Source: Alternaria dauci (lineage: Eukaryota > Ascomycota > Dothideomycetes > Pleosporales > Pleosporaceae). From it: a stretch of 64,000 nucleotides of DNA. The notes under the pieces were generated by a model, which saw only the letters and a program-made list of their open reading frames with translations, was not told the origin of the DNA and did no database searches. Position numbers and translations under genes: made by a program. This document shows, one piece after another, positions 31,822 to 44,035 of this stretch (positions are counted from its first letter, which is position 1; every line of letters starts with the position of its first letter). The DNA is taken from positions 1,364,001-1,428,000 of the forward strand of contig NC_091276.1 in NCBI RefSeq assembly GCF_042100115.1, given 5' to 3'.

Positions 31822-34800
31822 ATGGCTCAAGCTCAAGGCCTCAGCCTCGTCGACGGTGAGTGGGTTTCAAGACCTCTCGATCCTTACCAGATCATGGCCA
31901 ACGCTCCTCGGGAACATGTCGAACTGCGGGATGCGACTACCAGGCCGTCAGGTCAGGTACCCGAATACGGCATACTGTCCCAGACAGTCGTAGAGACTCC
32001 GCTGAGCAAACTCATTCTCCCGGCCAAAATACGTCACAAGGACCTCACAGACATTGTCATGGTTGGCGAGGACTCTATACATCTCAAAGAGATCCGTCAC
32101 TATGGCCGTATTCACCATGTGGCTTCCAAGGCTAACTTCAACGGCGGTCGCATCCTTACTGCAAAGGTCTTTGGTAACCCTCGCGAACTACCCGCAACCA
32201 AAGGTGCCGGCCTTCCATCACATAAAAACTACATGAAGCACGTCGCAACAAAGTCAGCGATAGGAGAAGACGGCAACATGCTGCCTCCGGAAGTTGTCGT
32301 GCTTAGTCTTTCCAACCGCTCATTAATGTTTGTGTGGGCTCAACACGACACGACAGGTACGACCACTTTCAGCCACAGAACTGTTAGACTACCTGCAGGA
32401 AATTCCCGCTCCGATCGTCTTGGCACTTTCCTCGCTGTAGATCCCAAATGCCGTGCAATAGCGGTTGCAGCACACGAGGGGCGCTTCATTCTGTATAAGA
32501 CAAAGCCTATGGATAAATGGACGAGGCAGGCCAGAGAGAGCAACGAGATTACCGCGCCTATCGAAGACGAGCGGATCATATCAATCGAAGGGCAGATTAT
32601 GCACATGGACTTCCTATCATCAGGGGGTGGACATGACGATTACCACGTAGTGTTGCTTTTTGTCGTTGTTCTCCAAGGAAAGACCAGGCTTACCTGCTTC
32701 GATTGGGACTGCAGGCAAGATCTTAGCAGAGCAACTCCACGGACAGAGCGCTATCTTGTTCAGTTTGGTAAGTGGATTCTTGTATGACGTGTTGGATGAG
32801 CTCGGCTAACCTATTCAGAGGACATGATGCCTTCTCTGCTTATTCCTCTTCGTCATAGTCCCGATTTCCTTCTGGTTTCAGACGACCACATCTCCGTTTA
32901 CAAGAACGTCCTGTCCGGTGACCCGGCGCATATGATAGTACCAATTCATCAGACGATACTTCACTCTGTTCTACCGGGTGACAGCAAGAATGCTCCAAAG
33001 TGGACGGCTTGGGACAAGACCCCGCGTAATCCCGAGTATCAGAAAGAAGCCTTCTATGTGACCAGGGAAGATGGGCGTATCATTTACGTGGTTCGGGATC
33101 CTTCCGGTACTGTAGAGATAGATGAAGCTGGCGAATGGCAGTGCCGGGTGGATACTGCCTTCTCATGCCTCAGTCTCGATTACCCAGACATTTCGCAGCA
33201 GTATCCGGATCTCTTGATTGCCGGCGGGGCGAGCAACGATAGTTTACTTTGTAAAGTTGGTAACTGGCCGGCTGGGTACCCATATGCACTACGATATCCA
33301 GATACAAATCAGTTTTCTATCGTCGACACAATACCAAATTGGACACCTCTCACCGACCTTGCTGTAACTCAGCTTTCCAGTCCACGCGCGCCGGACGAGC
33401 GTCAACGGTCGTCTATTTTCGTCACCAACGGCAACCGACCGAATGGAGAGATTTCGGAGCTGAGGCGCGGAATACAAGCTGTTGTCGATGATAGTTTCAG
33501 TGGCATCAACGGCTGCACTGGCATCTGGGTTCTTGACCATGGCAGCCACATGGTAGAGATAGAGGGCACAATGACGAGCCAGCACTATGCTATATTCGCA
33601 ATAACACTTCCGCCAGAGACGCTTGTGATCCGTGTTGTTCGTACTCAACCGGAGAGCCGCGCGGACTTTTCAGGAGCATGGGAGCAAGGTTCTTGGGACA
33701 AATTCCAGACACCTAGTGACGACGATCCACTCGAAGACGACTTGATGCGAGAAATGGAAACCATCTCAGCCTGTCCTTGGTCTGACAAAATATCGATTCA
33801 GATTACAAGGCAAGAGGTTCGTACACTTCTTCGGCCGACACTGAAACAGATCGAGTCATTGGCATTCGATGCCTCACTCTTGTTGGCTGCTTCCCTCGCC
33901 GGATGCCCATTTATTGTAATTGCATTGCGAGAAAGTGGCTGTGCATTACTGGAAATCGTACCAATTTCGAAGAGTGGCAACTTCGAGCGGTCAAAATCCT
34001 TCCGGCACCGGCTGGATCATGACCCGACGTGTATTGAGATATTAGATATCGACGGCTTCCCATATGTCTTTGTAAGTACATTCGACTCGAAGATTTTGCT
34101 CTTCAAGTACTTGGACGACGGCACGTCGATAGCATTGGAAGACTCATGGACAGAGTACCAAACATTCCAGAATCTGCAAAACCTTTGTGAGAGTGCTGTA
34201 GTTCTGAAAAAGGAGGAGAAACACCTTCTAGTCTGTGCAATGCGGGATGGCACTCTTCTGACTTCTCATCTTCACGTCGATAATAGTGGTAAGACGAGGC
34301 AGAAGCTACCGATAGACGTGGCTGACAATATCAAGGAATTTCATCTCTATCTTGGAACGCTGTTCAGATGGGCACAGCCTCAGCCAAGATAACACGTAGC
34401 GAGACCAATGTTTCAGCGGCATATGTGTCTTGTGGATCAGACTTTTGCCGAGTACGCTACTCTCCAAGCGGACTGTCTCATCTTGGGATTGATTCTATAT
34501 GGTTCACTGATCGCACTCACCCTGAATACGACCAATCTCCAGTGTCAGCTCTATTTCAGCTGCCATTTCTCCCAGAACAGCATGTCTTTGGTAGAAACCT
34601 TGGCGGCTTCCTGTTTGCAGTTGCTGGAGATCGCCTTCTCTTCTCGCAACTCGATGCGGACGTCCAGCGTTCAATTCAGGATGTGCCCGCAGCATCCCCG
34701 CACGACACAAAGATTGTTCCACGGAAACTCCTTGTAGGCGCCAAGCCAACTAACGTACTGTTTATGAAAAAGCTACGTCGAGTGCTGGTATCGACTATGG

Positions 34801-36179
34801 AGGCAAAAGAGCGGCGTGGGCCACCACTTGGTGAACGGATCTTGCAGTCGTCAATGAAGCTACTGAAGATTCGGGACGACAGGCCATCCGATGACATGGA
34901 GATCAAACAAGAGATGGATACCCCGGCGGAACGACTAGTCGTTGCCCAATGTCCCCTGATGAACGCCGAAAGAGTATACTCCGTTGTCGAGTGGCAGTTC
35001 GTGAACAAAGACACCAGAAAGTATAATCTCATCATCGTTGGAACCGGAATTCAGACGAGCGCGACCCAGCACAATGGAAGGAGACTGATCTTCAATACTG
35101 GAAAATCTGGCTCGAAGCTAGATCTGCAGAAACAATCAACGTACAATGAACCTGTGTATGGTATAGCGCTTTGGGACAACCAAACTACGGTCAGCATCAT
35201 CGGGAGATCTTTGTTCATTGATCATTTTGACGAGGACGCCGGTCGATGGTTTCAGCGCGGGAAAACAGACCTGCATTCTCCAGGTATACATGTGTCTGTC
35301 ATTCGGCCATTCGTTTATGTTTCGACACTGCAGCACTCGCACCTTTGCTACAAGGTGGTTGAAGCAGCACGCCCGGGTACTTTCGAGTTCGTCCGAGAGT
35401 TCTCTGATAGCGGTATGCGCAACTGCGCGCGACATTTGGTCGTAGACTTGCCGAGCACAAAGGAAGACAGCAGCGATCGATTCGTGTTAGTTACCGACAA
35501 GAAAGGCAGCTCGGTAACGGGTCTGTACCAGCCGCCTGTACCAACCTACAGCAATGCGTCGCCGACACTATTTGAGGCGTGTCTTCCCCGCACGGTAATT
35601 CGTCTCGATCGCGGTGATATCCGTCCACCTTGGCGCCGTGCTGCGGGCCAAATTACCGGCATCGTTGTTGATGACATTATCGGTGCTTGTACCGATGGCA
35701 CGATCTTCACTTTTTCCATCCTTGCCCAGCCCGCGCGCCTACTCTTGCGCTTGATACAAAACCTCATCGAAATCAAAGCTACCCGTTCGGGCGCACACAA
35801 ATACGATGCGATCAATCCCCACAGCGGTGACATTTTCAACGTGCTCATGAACAACACCGCTGGAAACCAACACGGCGAGCTCTCGGTCAGGGATGTGGAT
35901 CCACGCCACCTGTGGCAAAGTTCGAAACGGGGCCCTAAACATAAGCATGTTGATGGCGACTTGTTACAGAATTGGCTACATGAAGAGGGCGACTTGGAAT
36001 TCTTGGTGCGAAACAATGCGGATGCAGAGATCATCGGACTGTTTGAGGAGCTAGCGCTTGATGTCGACCAGAGCTGGGGAGGAAGGGATCGGGGCAAAGG
36101 GATCGATCAGCATGAAAACAGACGACTTTGCGAACATGTGAAGAGATGGATGAGCGAGGTGTTGATGCCAGTATTGTAA
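31822..36179 (+). CDS. Mms1/DDB1-CPSF160-like beta-propeller protein (MMS1_N family)
   Basis: This is a large protein of about 1405-1418 aa. Its N-terminal third matches the MMS1_N region of DDB1/CPSF160/Mms1-type proteins: GILSQTVVETPLSK, then IRHKDLTDIVMVGEDSIHLKEI. Such proteins build three beta-propellers and act as adaptors of cullin-RING ligases or in heterochromatin and replication-repair. Exon 1 is 31822-32767 and exon 2 starts at 32819 (51-nt intron, phase agreed). The next junction is unclear. The exon 2 frame runs to a stop at 34392, while the downstream frame (SAKITRSETNVSAAYVSCG) continues to 36179. A GTAAGA donor at 34289 with acceptor at 34377 (89 nt) fits phase, as does GTGGCT at 34318 with acceptor at 34367 (50 nt). 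A simple indel is also possible. The C-terminal part is poorly conserved by eye. Confidence 0.8.
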
Positions 36180-37277
36180 GGAGTCCCGGATCGAAAATGT
36201 TCAGCAAAAGTGGTGACGAACAATAATGATGTCGGTTGAAATTGGACGGAGCATCTCGATGCGTGGCACGGATAAAGAATGATATGATTTCCATATGTCG
36301 AAAAACGCCAGTACTGTCTGCAGCATATGCGGCACGAATAGAATCATCCATCTGGAAAATAAAAGCATTATTAGCACGAAGACACGGTCATGACGTGTCT
36401 CTTCTCTCTCAACCACGACCCAAACACTTTCACTCGGTCTCACGCATTGTACACCCACCTTCATGCTAGTTAACGATGAGACAACACTGTCTCGCAAGCT
36501 TGGTGTAGACAAAACGATGAACATCTCCACTAGTACTTAAGCTATCATACGAATCTAAGCACGTTAGGCAAATCACCAGAATGAAGTTCCTCTGCCTTTC
36601 CATCTCAAAGAGAAGGAAGAAGGAACAATCTTTCAACTTCATCCGACTTCACCCTAAGCAACCAATCGAGCCACTAATAACGCCTCCTGCGACTCCATTG
36701 GTATTCACAGCTCCAAAGCAAAATCGACCCTCGGGTTCTCGAGCAGACTCGATTGTCCCGAAGTTCAGAGAGCGCCTTGAACTCCCTCCGGCATCTTGCG
36801 AGACGGCAGTGTCGGGGTTAGACTGTGCAGAGATTCTCAGACCCTTGACAGTGCATCCCTCTGAAGGTTCTTATCTGAAAAGTAGCAGTGGCGTGGGTTT
36901 TTGAGCGGGAAGAAGAGGGCCCACATCCTTATCTACGAACGTCGGTATATGGTGTTGTCGAAAGTTCGCATCGCGAGGGGTACGAGGCAGAGTGTGAGAA
37001 AATGAGGACTAGTGTGAAGTCCAATGGGTTAGATCGGTAAAGAAAAATGACAGTGGGTAGTACGACTGGAGAATTGCGATGAGATGGTGACATTATTGTT
37101 GACCCAATAGAGGAGAGTGGTGGCATAATCTGACTTATCTAGCTAACTTCTTCTCGCATTTTGAGGGCTGGAATTGGATCAGCTTTTAAAAAGTTCCACT
37201 TTTCTACTGAAACCGCCTCACACGCGGTTTGTTCATATCGTGATATATTACGTATTGTACATATGTACAGCACCTCC
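36180..37277. other. Intergenic region between convergent genes with one small ORF
   Basis: This 1.1 kb gap lies between the 3' ends of the Mms1-like and PPR genes. It contains the doubtful ORF at 36581-36904 and otherwise no coding signal. Confidence 0.45.
36581..36904 (+). CDS. Small hypothetical ORF, 107 aa
   Basis: The ORF starts MKFLCLSISKRRKKEQSF and is rich in Pro and Ser with no Trp. No signal peptide, membrane segment or known motif is visible. Its position between two convergent housekeeping genes, a reasonable start (CAGAATG) and Pro/Ser-rich composition make it possible but unproven. Confidence 0.3.
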   Translation: MKFLCLSISKRRKKEQSFNFIRLHPKQPIEPLITPPATPLVFTAPKQNRPSGSRADSIVPKFRERLELPPASCETAVSGLDCAEILRPLTVHPSEGSYLKSSSGVGF

Positions 37278-40200
37278 CTAAAAAAGACCATCAAAGTGTC
37301 TCTGCTGTAAGCGGTCAAATGTTCTAGGCATGGTTTCAATGGCCCTGACCGTCAATGGCGCGCTACGCTCAAGAATCTCCGTCATCCAAGCCTCGGCATT
37401 GGTATCATACCCTATGCCGCTCCTTTCGTCGTTCCTCACTTGGTCATGGGCCTTGGCTAATAAGACCAAAGTCTTGTACCGCGGAAGTACGCTTGTCTTC
37501 TTGATTTCGTGATGCCGAAGCTCCATCCACTGATAGCCCTGGCGATCATGGCGGATGTAGTTGGCGACGAGTTCGCGCCAACCGGGGAAGCGTGGCATGA
37601 GATATGCCTCGCAAATAGTGAAGGCGTCCATGAGGCGACCGCGAAGAACGAGTTTTTGGATAAACTCATTCAAAGTGAGAGTATCAATGGTGAAACCGCT
37701 GACAAGAAGGTCGCGGATAGTACGCTGGGCTTCTTGTAGGGCGTCGGGATTGTCCGATTGGGCGAGCAGACTACGAACGTAGATGCGGGAAGGCCTGGTG
37801 AGAATGTCGCGACGATTGTTTGATATGCGTGCTTCTCGAAAGCGTTGTTGAACCGAAGGGTCGACAAGAGAGTTTGATTCAGAGAGGTCCGAGATTTCAG
37901 GGTTATCAGTGTCGACATCAAGTTGTTGCACGGCTTGGTGGAAGGTCTTTGTGAGGTTTGTGGCCGAGATGCGTGCCAACTTCCAACATTTGGCCACTTC
38001 AGCATGTTCACCAGCCTTGAGATGGGCCTCCATCATCGATGTGGTAAGAGTCAACGGTATCGTGTAATTGTTGGAGTCAGGCGCCGACGCTGCAGCCTTT
38101 TCGAAAAGCTTCTTGCAAGTCTTGTAGGCCGATCGAGCGCTGTACAGCGATATCACAAGGCCGTAGTAGGACTGTGCAAGAGTACTAAAGTGATGTGTGC
38201 GAGTTGATCGTTCGTGTGCAGGTTGTCGATGAGCGACCTCTCGAGCTGTACTAGAAACTAGCATCTCCTCGAGAGCCTCCTCAACTCTAAGGAGTCTGTA
38301 GTTTATATGTTTGGCACCTCTCTTTCTCAGCTTGTGAAGGTCAGACAAACCGAGCGTCTGTAGAGAGGCTTGGCGAGAGCTCTCGGTTTGGGGGACCTTG
38401 CGTTGCACCATCCTTTCGTAAGCATGGACCGCTTGGGCATACTGCTTTTCCCTCAAAAAGCCGGTCATGACTATAGCGTAATGGAGTGCGTGGACCCGAA
38501 GCCCTTGTTCCGGCATCGTGACTCTCAGCAGTTTGTAGGCAGCATTGGTCTGTTTTGCTTCAACTAATGCTCGCATCAGACTGCCATAAGTCCAACTGTC
38601 TAGCGGGATGTTGTTTTCGACCATTTGTCTGTATTGTTCTCTGCTACCCACCAGGTCGCGATCCAAAGCACGCTGTTGGATCAGCAGATTCCAAGTATGT
38701 GTGAGAGGATATCCGTGAAGTCTCCCCGCCTTCCAGCTATTGAGCATGCCTTGCGCAATGGCTTGGGCGCCTTCTTCATCCCCTGCATTCAAAAATGCTT
38801 CAACATAGCCCGATCTTGCACGGACATCTGTGTCGAGTGGTATCCCCATCTGCTTGCCCTTTGAGAACAGTGTCTCAAAAGCCTCAACATCCCCTCTATG
38901 AGCACAAAAATCGAGCAAGGGTCCAAACGTATACACATCTGGTACAACGCCATAGCTCAAGCAATTGTTGAAGCATTCGAGAGCGCCATCAATATCTTCA
39001 GCGCGGATGTAGGCATACAGCAAAATGTTCCAGCAGCCGGCATCTGGAGTCATGTGGAACTCTTCATGTATACGTTTGAATTGCGTAATCGTGCCGACGA
39101 CATCTGCGCTTCGAGCGTACACATAGAGGAGTGATGACAGGACTTTGATTGTCACTTCGTCTGGGTAAGTTGACTTGAGCTCATCAAAATATTCATGCAC
39201 CTTGTCTACGTCACCGACATTCGCATATGTCTGAATCAAGAATTTGAGAAGGCGAGGGCGTAGCGGCTGATCGGGATACCAAGCGCGTAGATCTTGTACA
39301 TGGTCTTGGACACGTCCCAAGCCACCCATGGTAGCATGCTGATCGATCAGAGACTTTATCAGCCCAATGGATGGCCTTGCGTCGTTTGTGGGGTCGGTCT
39401 GTTCGAGGTATAGCTGTCGAAACCTTCTATATAACTCAAGTGGAATCTTTCGCTTGTTGTTGTATGTTTTGTAGCGTGGGAGCTCCAGTAGCCGTTTAAT
39501 AGCATACTCATAACAGGCCGAGGTAGGGAGCTGTAGAGTGTGGAGGTCGTCGAAAAGCCTAATGAAATAGTCCCAAATAAAGTCGTCGTCCAGCTCTTCG
39601 GTGTTCATGACACGGTCCATTACGTGGGGTACGAAGCTCATGACAAAGCAGGCCAAGTCACGCTCCAGGAGTTTGGAAGACTTGAGTTCGTGCTGAAATT
39701 CCCCGATATATCGCAAGAAAGACTGGAAATGCTCTAGCAGCTCTGGTAGTTTTGCCACCTCACCCCATAGCGCTGGGAGCGTATCTCCATGGCGTGTCAT
39801 CCTGTACAAAAGCGTGCCATGATTTTTGACCGTCCGCCGTCTGAACATTCTAAAGACACGAAAAACAAGATCCCACTGCTCGTCGAGAACTGCTCGTCGA
39901 AGGATGACGTCCATGCCGCTACGCGTTTTGTTAAGATCTGGGTGGTCGGGCTCGTCCAGCAGCTGGATTGCTGGCCCAATCATTCCTAGTGCAGTGTAGG
40001 CTTTGATGGCCGCGAGACATGAGGAGGGCCACCGAAGGGCTGGTGGAAGCTCACCGAACACCTGGAGAACTCGCTCCGGTACCGCAGGCTCACCGTCCTG
40101 GACGACGCCCTGGACGAGGTATTCTATGAGATGACCTCGGATTCTTTCTTCTTGGCCTACCAGGAGTTGCTCGGGAATAGCAGTATACAACTGCCACGCC

Positions 40201-40751
40201 AACTCCTGCTTCCCAGGTGGCGGCGATTTCAGAAACTTCCGCAGCTCTGTAAAGGCATCCGAGTCTCGCACTAGTTCTGCTGCCTCTTTCTCGGCCTGGT
40301 CCACAACGTCTACGTCTAATTGTTCCTCCTGGTGCGGGGGTTGCACCTGTGTTGTCGAAAAATGGCGAATTCGAATCGCACAGGGCTGCCGTGGCCGCAT
40401 GTCTGGTGTATTAAGCCGTTTGACGAGTGGCCGTCTAAGAAGTGCAAGTGTCTTCTCTGGGTACAGGAAGTCGAGCAAGACATGGTCCTGACGTTTTTGG
40501 TCCTCGGTGGTTTTCGTTGGCGCTGCATCATGGACGTTTCCGCCTATGTTGTTGGGAATCAGGGCCGTAGCCGACCAGGTCGGAAGAGTGGGATCGCTTG
40601 CACCGTGGTGCCGGAGGGTGGATGGCAATGCGTGCCGACTGCGTAGACATGGTTTCGGAGCGCGGAAGAGCTGGCGTCCGCCGGATTCGAGGCATGTCGA
40701 AGCACGCTCGAGCATCGCCTGGAGTGTAGGGAGTGCAGATGGTACCAGCAC
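37278..40751 (-). CDS. Mitochondrial pentatricopeptide-repeat protein (Cya5-like)
   Basis: This is a single-exon 1157-aa protein. The N-terminus is basic and Arg-rich without acidic stretches (MLERASTCLESGG, FRAPKPCLRSRHALPS) and fits a mitochondrial presequence. The central region carries tandem 35-residue PPR units. Clear ones include FLIQTYANVGDVDKVHEYFD, LLYAYIRAEDIDGALECFNN and YGSLMRALVEAKQTNAAYKLL. PPR arrays bind organellar RNA; the fungal Cya5-type proteins, which share the FLDFLYPEKTLALL-like N-terminal segment, promote translation or stability of mitochondrial transcripts such as COX1. An internal Met at residue 13 (MLERAS) may be the true start, because similar proteins start there. 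It is divergent from SRP68 with a 366-nt shared promoter. Confidence 0.88.
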   Translation of the reverse strand: MLVPSALPTLQAMLERASTCLESGGRQLFRAPKPCLRSRHALPSTLRHHGASDPTLPTWSATALIPNNIGGNVHDAAPTKTTEDQKRQDHVLLDFLYPEKTLALLRRPLVKRLNTPDMRPRQPCAIRIRHFSTTQVQPPHQEEQLDVDVVDQAEKEAAELVRDSDAFTELRKFLKSPPPGKQELAWQLYTAIPEQLLVGQEERIRGHLIEYLVQGVVQDGEPAVPERVLQVFGELPPALRWPSSCLAAIKAYTALGMIGPAIQLLDEPDHPDLNKTRSGMDVILRRAVLDEQWDLVFRVFRMFRRRTVKNHGTLLYRMTRHGDTLPALWGEVAKLPELLEHFQSFLRYIGEFQHELKSSKLLERDLACFVMSFVPHVMDRVMNTEELDDDFIWDYFIRLFDDLHTLQLPTSACYEYAIKRLLELPRYKTYNNKRKIPLELYRRFRQLYLEQTDPTNDARPSIGLIKSLIDQHATMGGLGRVQDHVQDLRAWYPDQPLRPRLLKFLIQTYANVGDVDKVHEYFDELKSTYPDEVTIKVLSSLLYVYARSADVVGTITQFKRIHEEFHMTPDAGCWNILLYAYIRAEDIDGALECFNNCLSYGVVPDVYTFGPLLDFCAHRGDVEAFETLFSKGKQMGIPLDTDVRARSGYVEAFLNAGDEEGAQAIAQGMLNSWKAGRLHGYPLTHTWNLLIQQRALDRDLVGSREQYRQMVENNIPLDSWTYGSLMRALVEAKQTNAAYKLLRVTMPEQGLRVHALHYAIVMTGFLREKQYAQAVHAYERMVQRKVPQTESSRQASLQTLGLSDLHKLRKRGAKHINYRLLRVEEALEEMLVSSTAREVAHRQPAHERSTRTHHFSTLAQSYYGLVISLYSARSAYKTCKKLFEKAAASAPDSNNYTIPLTLTTSMMEAHLKAGEHAEVAKCWKLARISATNLTKTFHQAVQQLDVDTDNPEISDLSESNSLVDPSVQQRFREARISNNRRDILTRPSRIYVRSLLAQSDNPDALQEAQRTIRDLLVSGFTIDTLTLNEFIQKLVLRGRLMDAFTICEAYLMPRFPGWRELVANYIRHDRQGYQWMELRHHEIKKTSVLPRYKTLVLLAKAHDQVRNDERSGIGYDTNAEAWMTEILERSAPLTVRAIETMPRTFDRLQQRHFDGLF

Positions 40752-41117
40752 AGATTACCGGTAGGTATAAAATGTGCTTTGAACTGAGACAGTCAGTTGT
40801 GGTGGTGACGAGATCTGTATTGGGGCTTGCCCACACTTGCGCATGTAGGAGAAAGGTCGTAGAGTAGAAGACAAGAACAAAAAAAAAAGAGAGAGTCGAC
40901 TCAAAAGAAGGAGGCCAGAGCAACGAACGCAGGACAAAAGCCGGAGAGTGGGCGTGGCAAGGGCGGGCCCAACTTCTATGATGTCTCGAAAAGTTTACGG
41001 CGCGACAATGACCTGAGAAGGCGATTCGCTTGGCAGGGCCATGGATAGCTCGCCAATTGATGCCCCTCCACATGAGCCGCACCCCCACAGTTGCACTCCC
41101 TTACCACCAACCCGGCC
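40752..41117. promoter_or_regulatory. Bidirectional promoter between the PPR gene and SRP68
   Basis: This 366-nt divergent spacer contains a poly-A tract (40880-40889, T-rich on the other strand). It presumably drives both genes, since neither has another upstream region. No TATA box is obvious, as is common for housekeeping fungal genes. Confidence 0.5.
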
Positions 41118-43087
41118 ATGGACATTACCAAGTTTGTGACCGACTACCGGGAGTCGGCCTTCCTGATAGGCGACTACAACACCTACCACGGCCAGTTGTC
41201 GCGCCGTCTCCGCATTGTGAACAAGAAGCTCGGGCGGGCAACTCCCAAGAACGCCAAATATGCTGCAAAGGCGCCGGTGACGGCAGAGGACATCAAGAAC
41301 AACAAAGAGTAGGGGCAACTAGCTTGTGCACATGCCGACTCGGAAACTGACTGTGGCAGGGCTCTCCACGTGCTCTTGCTCAACTCGGAACGGGCATGGG
41401 CGCAGGCCATGGCCACAAAGGCCACTCACTCTGAGGACAACGCCGACAGGAGCATCACGGGCTCGACGCGCCAACACATCCTCTCTCGCCTGCACAAAGC
41501 TTTGCAGTACGCAAGGCAGGCTGTAGATCTCGTCTCCGACACGAGCGCAAGCGGGGCGTCAGACACTGATGTGCTTGAGGCAAAGGCATATGCATACACG
41601 CTGGCTGGTGCGCACGAGTTTGAGAAGCAAGCCGAGGGCATCAAGAGCAAGAATGCCTCGCCCTCGCGCTGGGCGCCCTGTCTCACCAACTATTCTGCCG
41701 CACGCGTCATCTACAGCTCGTTACTCAAGGCTACGAAGAAGGACCTGTTCAAAGATGTCATGGCAGCGACCACCGACCCAAGCATACGCTATGCCGCGTA
41801 CCAGAGTCGCATCCCACGCACCGTTGGTGTTCCGGCGGTTGCGATGAAGTATTTCCCAAAGGATGATGCAGAGCTGGTCCAGGCTGTGCAGAAGCTTGAC
41901 TCGGCAGCCTTGAAGGAAGAGGAAGCAGCCTCATCTCGTAGGTAGCGGTATTCGTATATTCAGACAATGCTAACAGTCACGCAGACACCCAGATAACATG
42001 GCGAGGCCGAACAGCAAACGTAGTCGACGCCGCGATTGGCCAGGCTCTAGCATCTGTCGATACCGCCTCTGCTGCTCTTGACCAGACCGCCGCCTCCACC
42101 CCATCCTCCAAGGACCGAGCCAATGCGTACGACGACATCCTCATCGCGAGCCAAGACGCGGTCGATGCAACACGAAGGGCCATCGAGGAGCTTGAGAAGG
42201 AAGGCGTCGACGAGGGCGATGCGCGTATGCAGGATCTCCGTGTCACGAACCTGGCTGTCAACTATGACCTCATATCATGGAGAGTTGGGCGGAACAGAGT
42301 GCTTGTTGGCAAAGACGATGGGCTCACGTTCCCCACGAACCCTCCGCAGAAACCGCGGCGGCCGCGTAAAGACGGCAAGCAATGGGTCGAACGGGAGGAA
42401 CCGACTGGCCGCAAGCTGGCACGCCTGCGAGAGCGCATCGCTCTGTACGATGCGATCCTGCAAAGTATCGACTCAGTCAAAGACCTCAGGGGTGCCGCTC
42501 GCGACACTGGCTTCATTTCTGAACTCGACGGACAGCGCGCATATTTTCAAGCGCTAAAGTGCCTGAACTTGTCGCACTCGTATGCGTTTTTGTCGACACC
42601 AAAACAAGCCTTGGCGCTTTGCAACAGAGCATTGACGTTGGCAGGCCAGGCGGCGTCTGCTCCAAGATCCCAATCACCTTCGAATTCCAACGCACCCAAG
42701 ATGGAAGTATCGGGTGAACAGACACAGACGCTGAAGACGAAACTGGAGAATCTGAACTCGCATTACCGAGGTGTTGTGGCGCTTTCGCAACTGTTTGCAA
42801 ACTCCGAGACTGCGTCCAAGGCTGGACTGGCGAATGCGGCACCCGTTGTTGAGAGACTGAACGAATACCCGTCGTCAGGCTCGGTTGATCTCAAGAACCT
42901 TGTTACATGGCCTCCGAAGTTGAAGCCTGTACCAGTCAAGCCTCTCTTCCTTGATGTAGCGTGGAACTATGTCGAGTATCCTGGACGCGCACCACAAGTG
43001 CAGGAGCCAGAGCCAGAAAAGGCGCCGGTTGAGGAGAAGGAGGAGAAGCCGCAGGCCAAGAAAGGTTGGTTCTCCTTTGGTAGATAA
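41118..43087 (+). CDS. SRP68: Signal recognition particle subunit SRP68
   Basis: SRP68 binds 7S RNA with SRP72 in the signal recognition particle, which targets ribosomes making secretory proteins to the ER. Exons are 41118-41308, 41360-41937 and 41985-43087, giving 623 aa; the introns are 51 and 47 nt, and phases agree. The N-terminal RNA-binding domain shows the family signature DYNTYHGQLSRRLRIVNKKL. LLLNSERAWAQAMATK and the LRVTNLAVNYDLISWRVGRN segment follow. The C-terminal end is acidic, then basic (KKGWFSFGR). An in-frame ATG at 41091 would add nine residues; MDITKFV at 41118 fits the family better. Confidence 0.93.
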
Positions 43088-44035
43088 TCAGCAATCGCCG
43101 CGCGGTTCCCAGGGGTGTATCCGCGGGATCGCCGTTGCTCGCTCAGATGCAATCACTACGATCAAAATGTCTTCAACTACAGCCTTACAGACACGTACGT
43201 GATGTAGCACGACCAAAGACCCTGAATATGCCCTTCTCCAGATTGGAACTTGGTTCACGCGACAGCTGCCTGTCTAATTTAAACCTTTTTTTTACGGGAC
43301 AGCCACAAGTTGGAGACAAGGTGGCCGTGATTGGTCTAGTTGAAGGTATATGCACAGACATGCATGGCTGTGGTGGGACTAGTGTGACTTCAGCCTCAGG
43401 GGCAATAGCATAAGCGCCAAATCTGCGTGAACCATCACGCGCCTGACGGGACGGTTGTTTCGTTTCAACGATATCTGTTTGTGGGTCTTGCAAGTCAGGG
43501 TGTGGTGTTGATGAATGTGAACGTGTGAGGTGTGCTGAGCTTGGCTGTGATCTAATACCGGACGGCTGCATCGCTGAAGAAGTGCTCCTTTGTTCTAGGG
43601 CACGACGGCGAAGCTGGTACAACAGCAGTAAAACGGCCCGGCTCAAAAGAGACTGAGGGGCGCTTGGGGGCAGCAGTTCTGAGGTCATGCAGGTAATTAG
43701 GGTTAAATGAGATGGGTGGATATCGATAGGTCGATACGCACTGTCACGACCCCTTAGTACTTACCCACAAACGCGCAGAGAACGTATCTTGTACCTTGCA
43801 GCTCAATTTCTTGTCGTGCTCGTTCCTCTCAACAGACACTCTTTCATCACTGTTTTGTTAGCTGTGGTCCTTCGCTCCTTCGCTCCTTGTAGTCGCTCAT
43901 TTACTTAATACCACACTCTTTTGAAGCTCCACCTGCCCGTTCGCGTCTTCTTTGGTGTGTATCATCAAAGCGTACCCGACCCCGTCCAATACCTTATCGA
44001 CAATTCGAGAGGCGCCACGCGTTTCTCGACCCTAA
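43088..44035. other. Intergenic region upstream of the AreB-like locus
   Basis: This 0.95 kb gap contains the doubtful minus-strand ORF at 43185-43688 and a C/T-rich leader from 43760 to 43960. From 43720 to 44035 there is no ATG on the plus strand, which matters for the start of the AreB-like gene. Confidence 0.5.
43185..43688 (-). CDS. Hypothetical ORF, 167 aa
   Basis: The ORF starts MTSELLPPSAPQSLLSRAVL and is Ser/Arg/Pro-rich with a short hydrophobic stretch (AVLLLLYQL). No domain is recognised. It lies between SRP68 and the AreB-like gene and has no splice-supported extension. It could be a lineage-specific gene or chance. Confidence 0.25.
   Translation of the reverse strand: MTSELLPPSAPQSLLSRAVLLLLYQLRRRALEQRSTSSAMQPSGIRSQPSSAHLTRSHSSTPHPDLQDPQTDIVETKQPSRQARDGSRRFGAYAIAPEAEVTLVPPQPCMSVHIPSTRPITATLSPTCGCPVKKRFKLDRQLSREPSSNLEKGIFRVFGRATSRTCL

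Noticed and set aside
43694..43706. TTAGGGTTA resembling telomeric repeat
   Set aside because: It is a single unit with no array; chance occurrence is likely.
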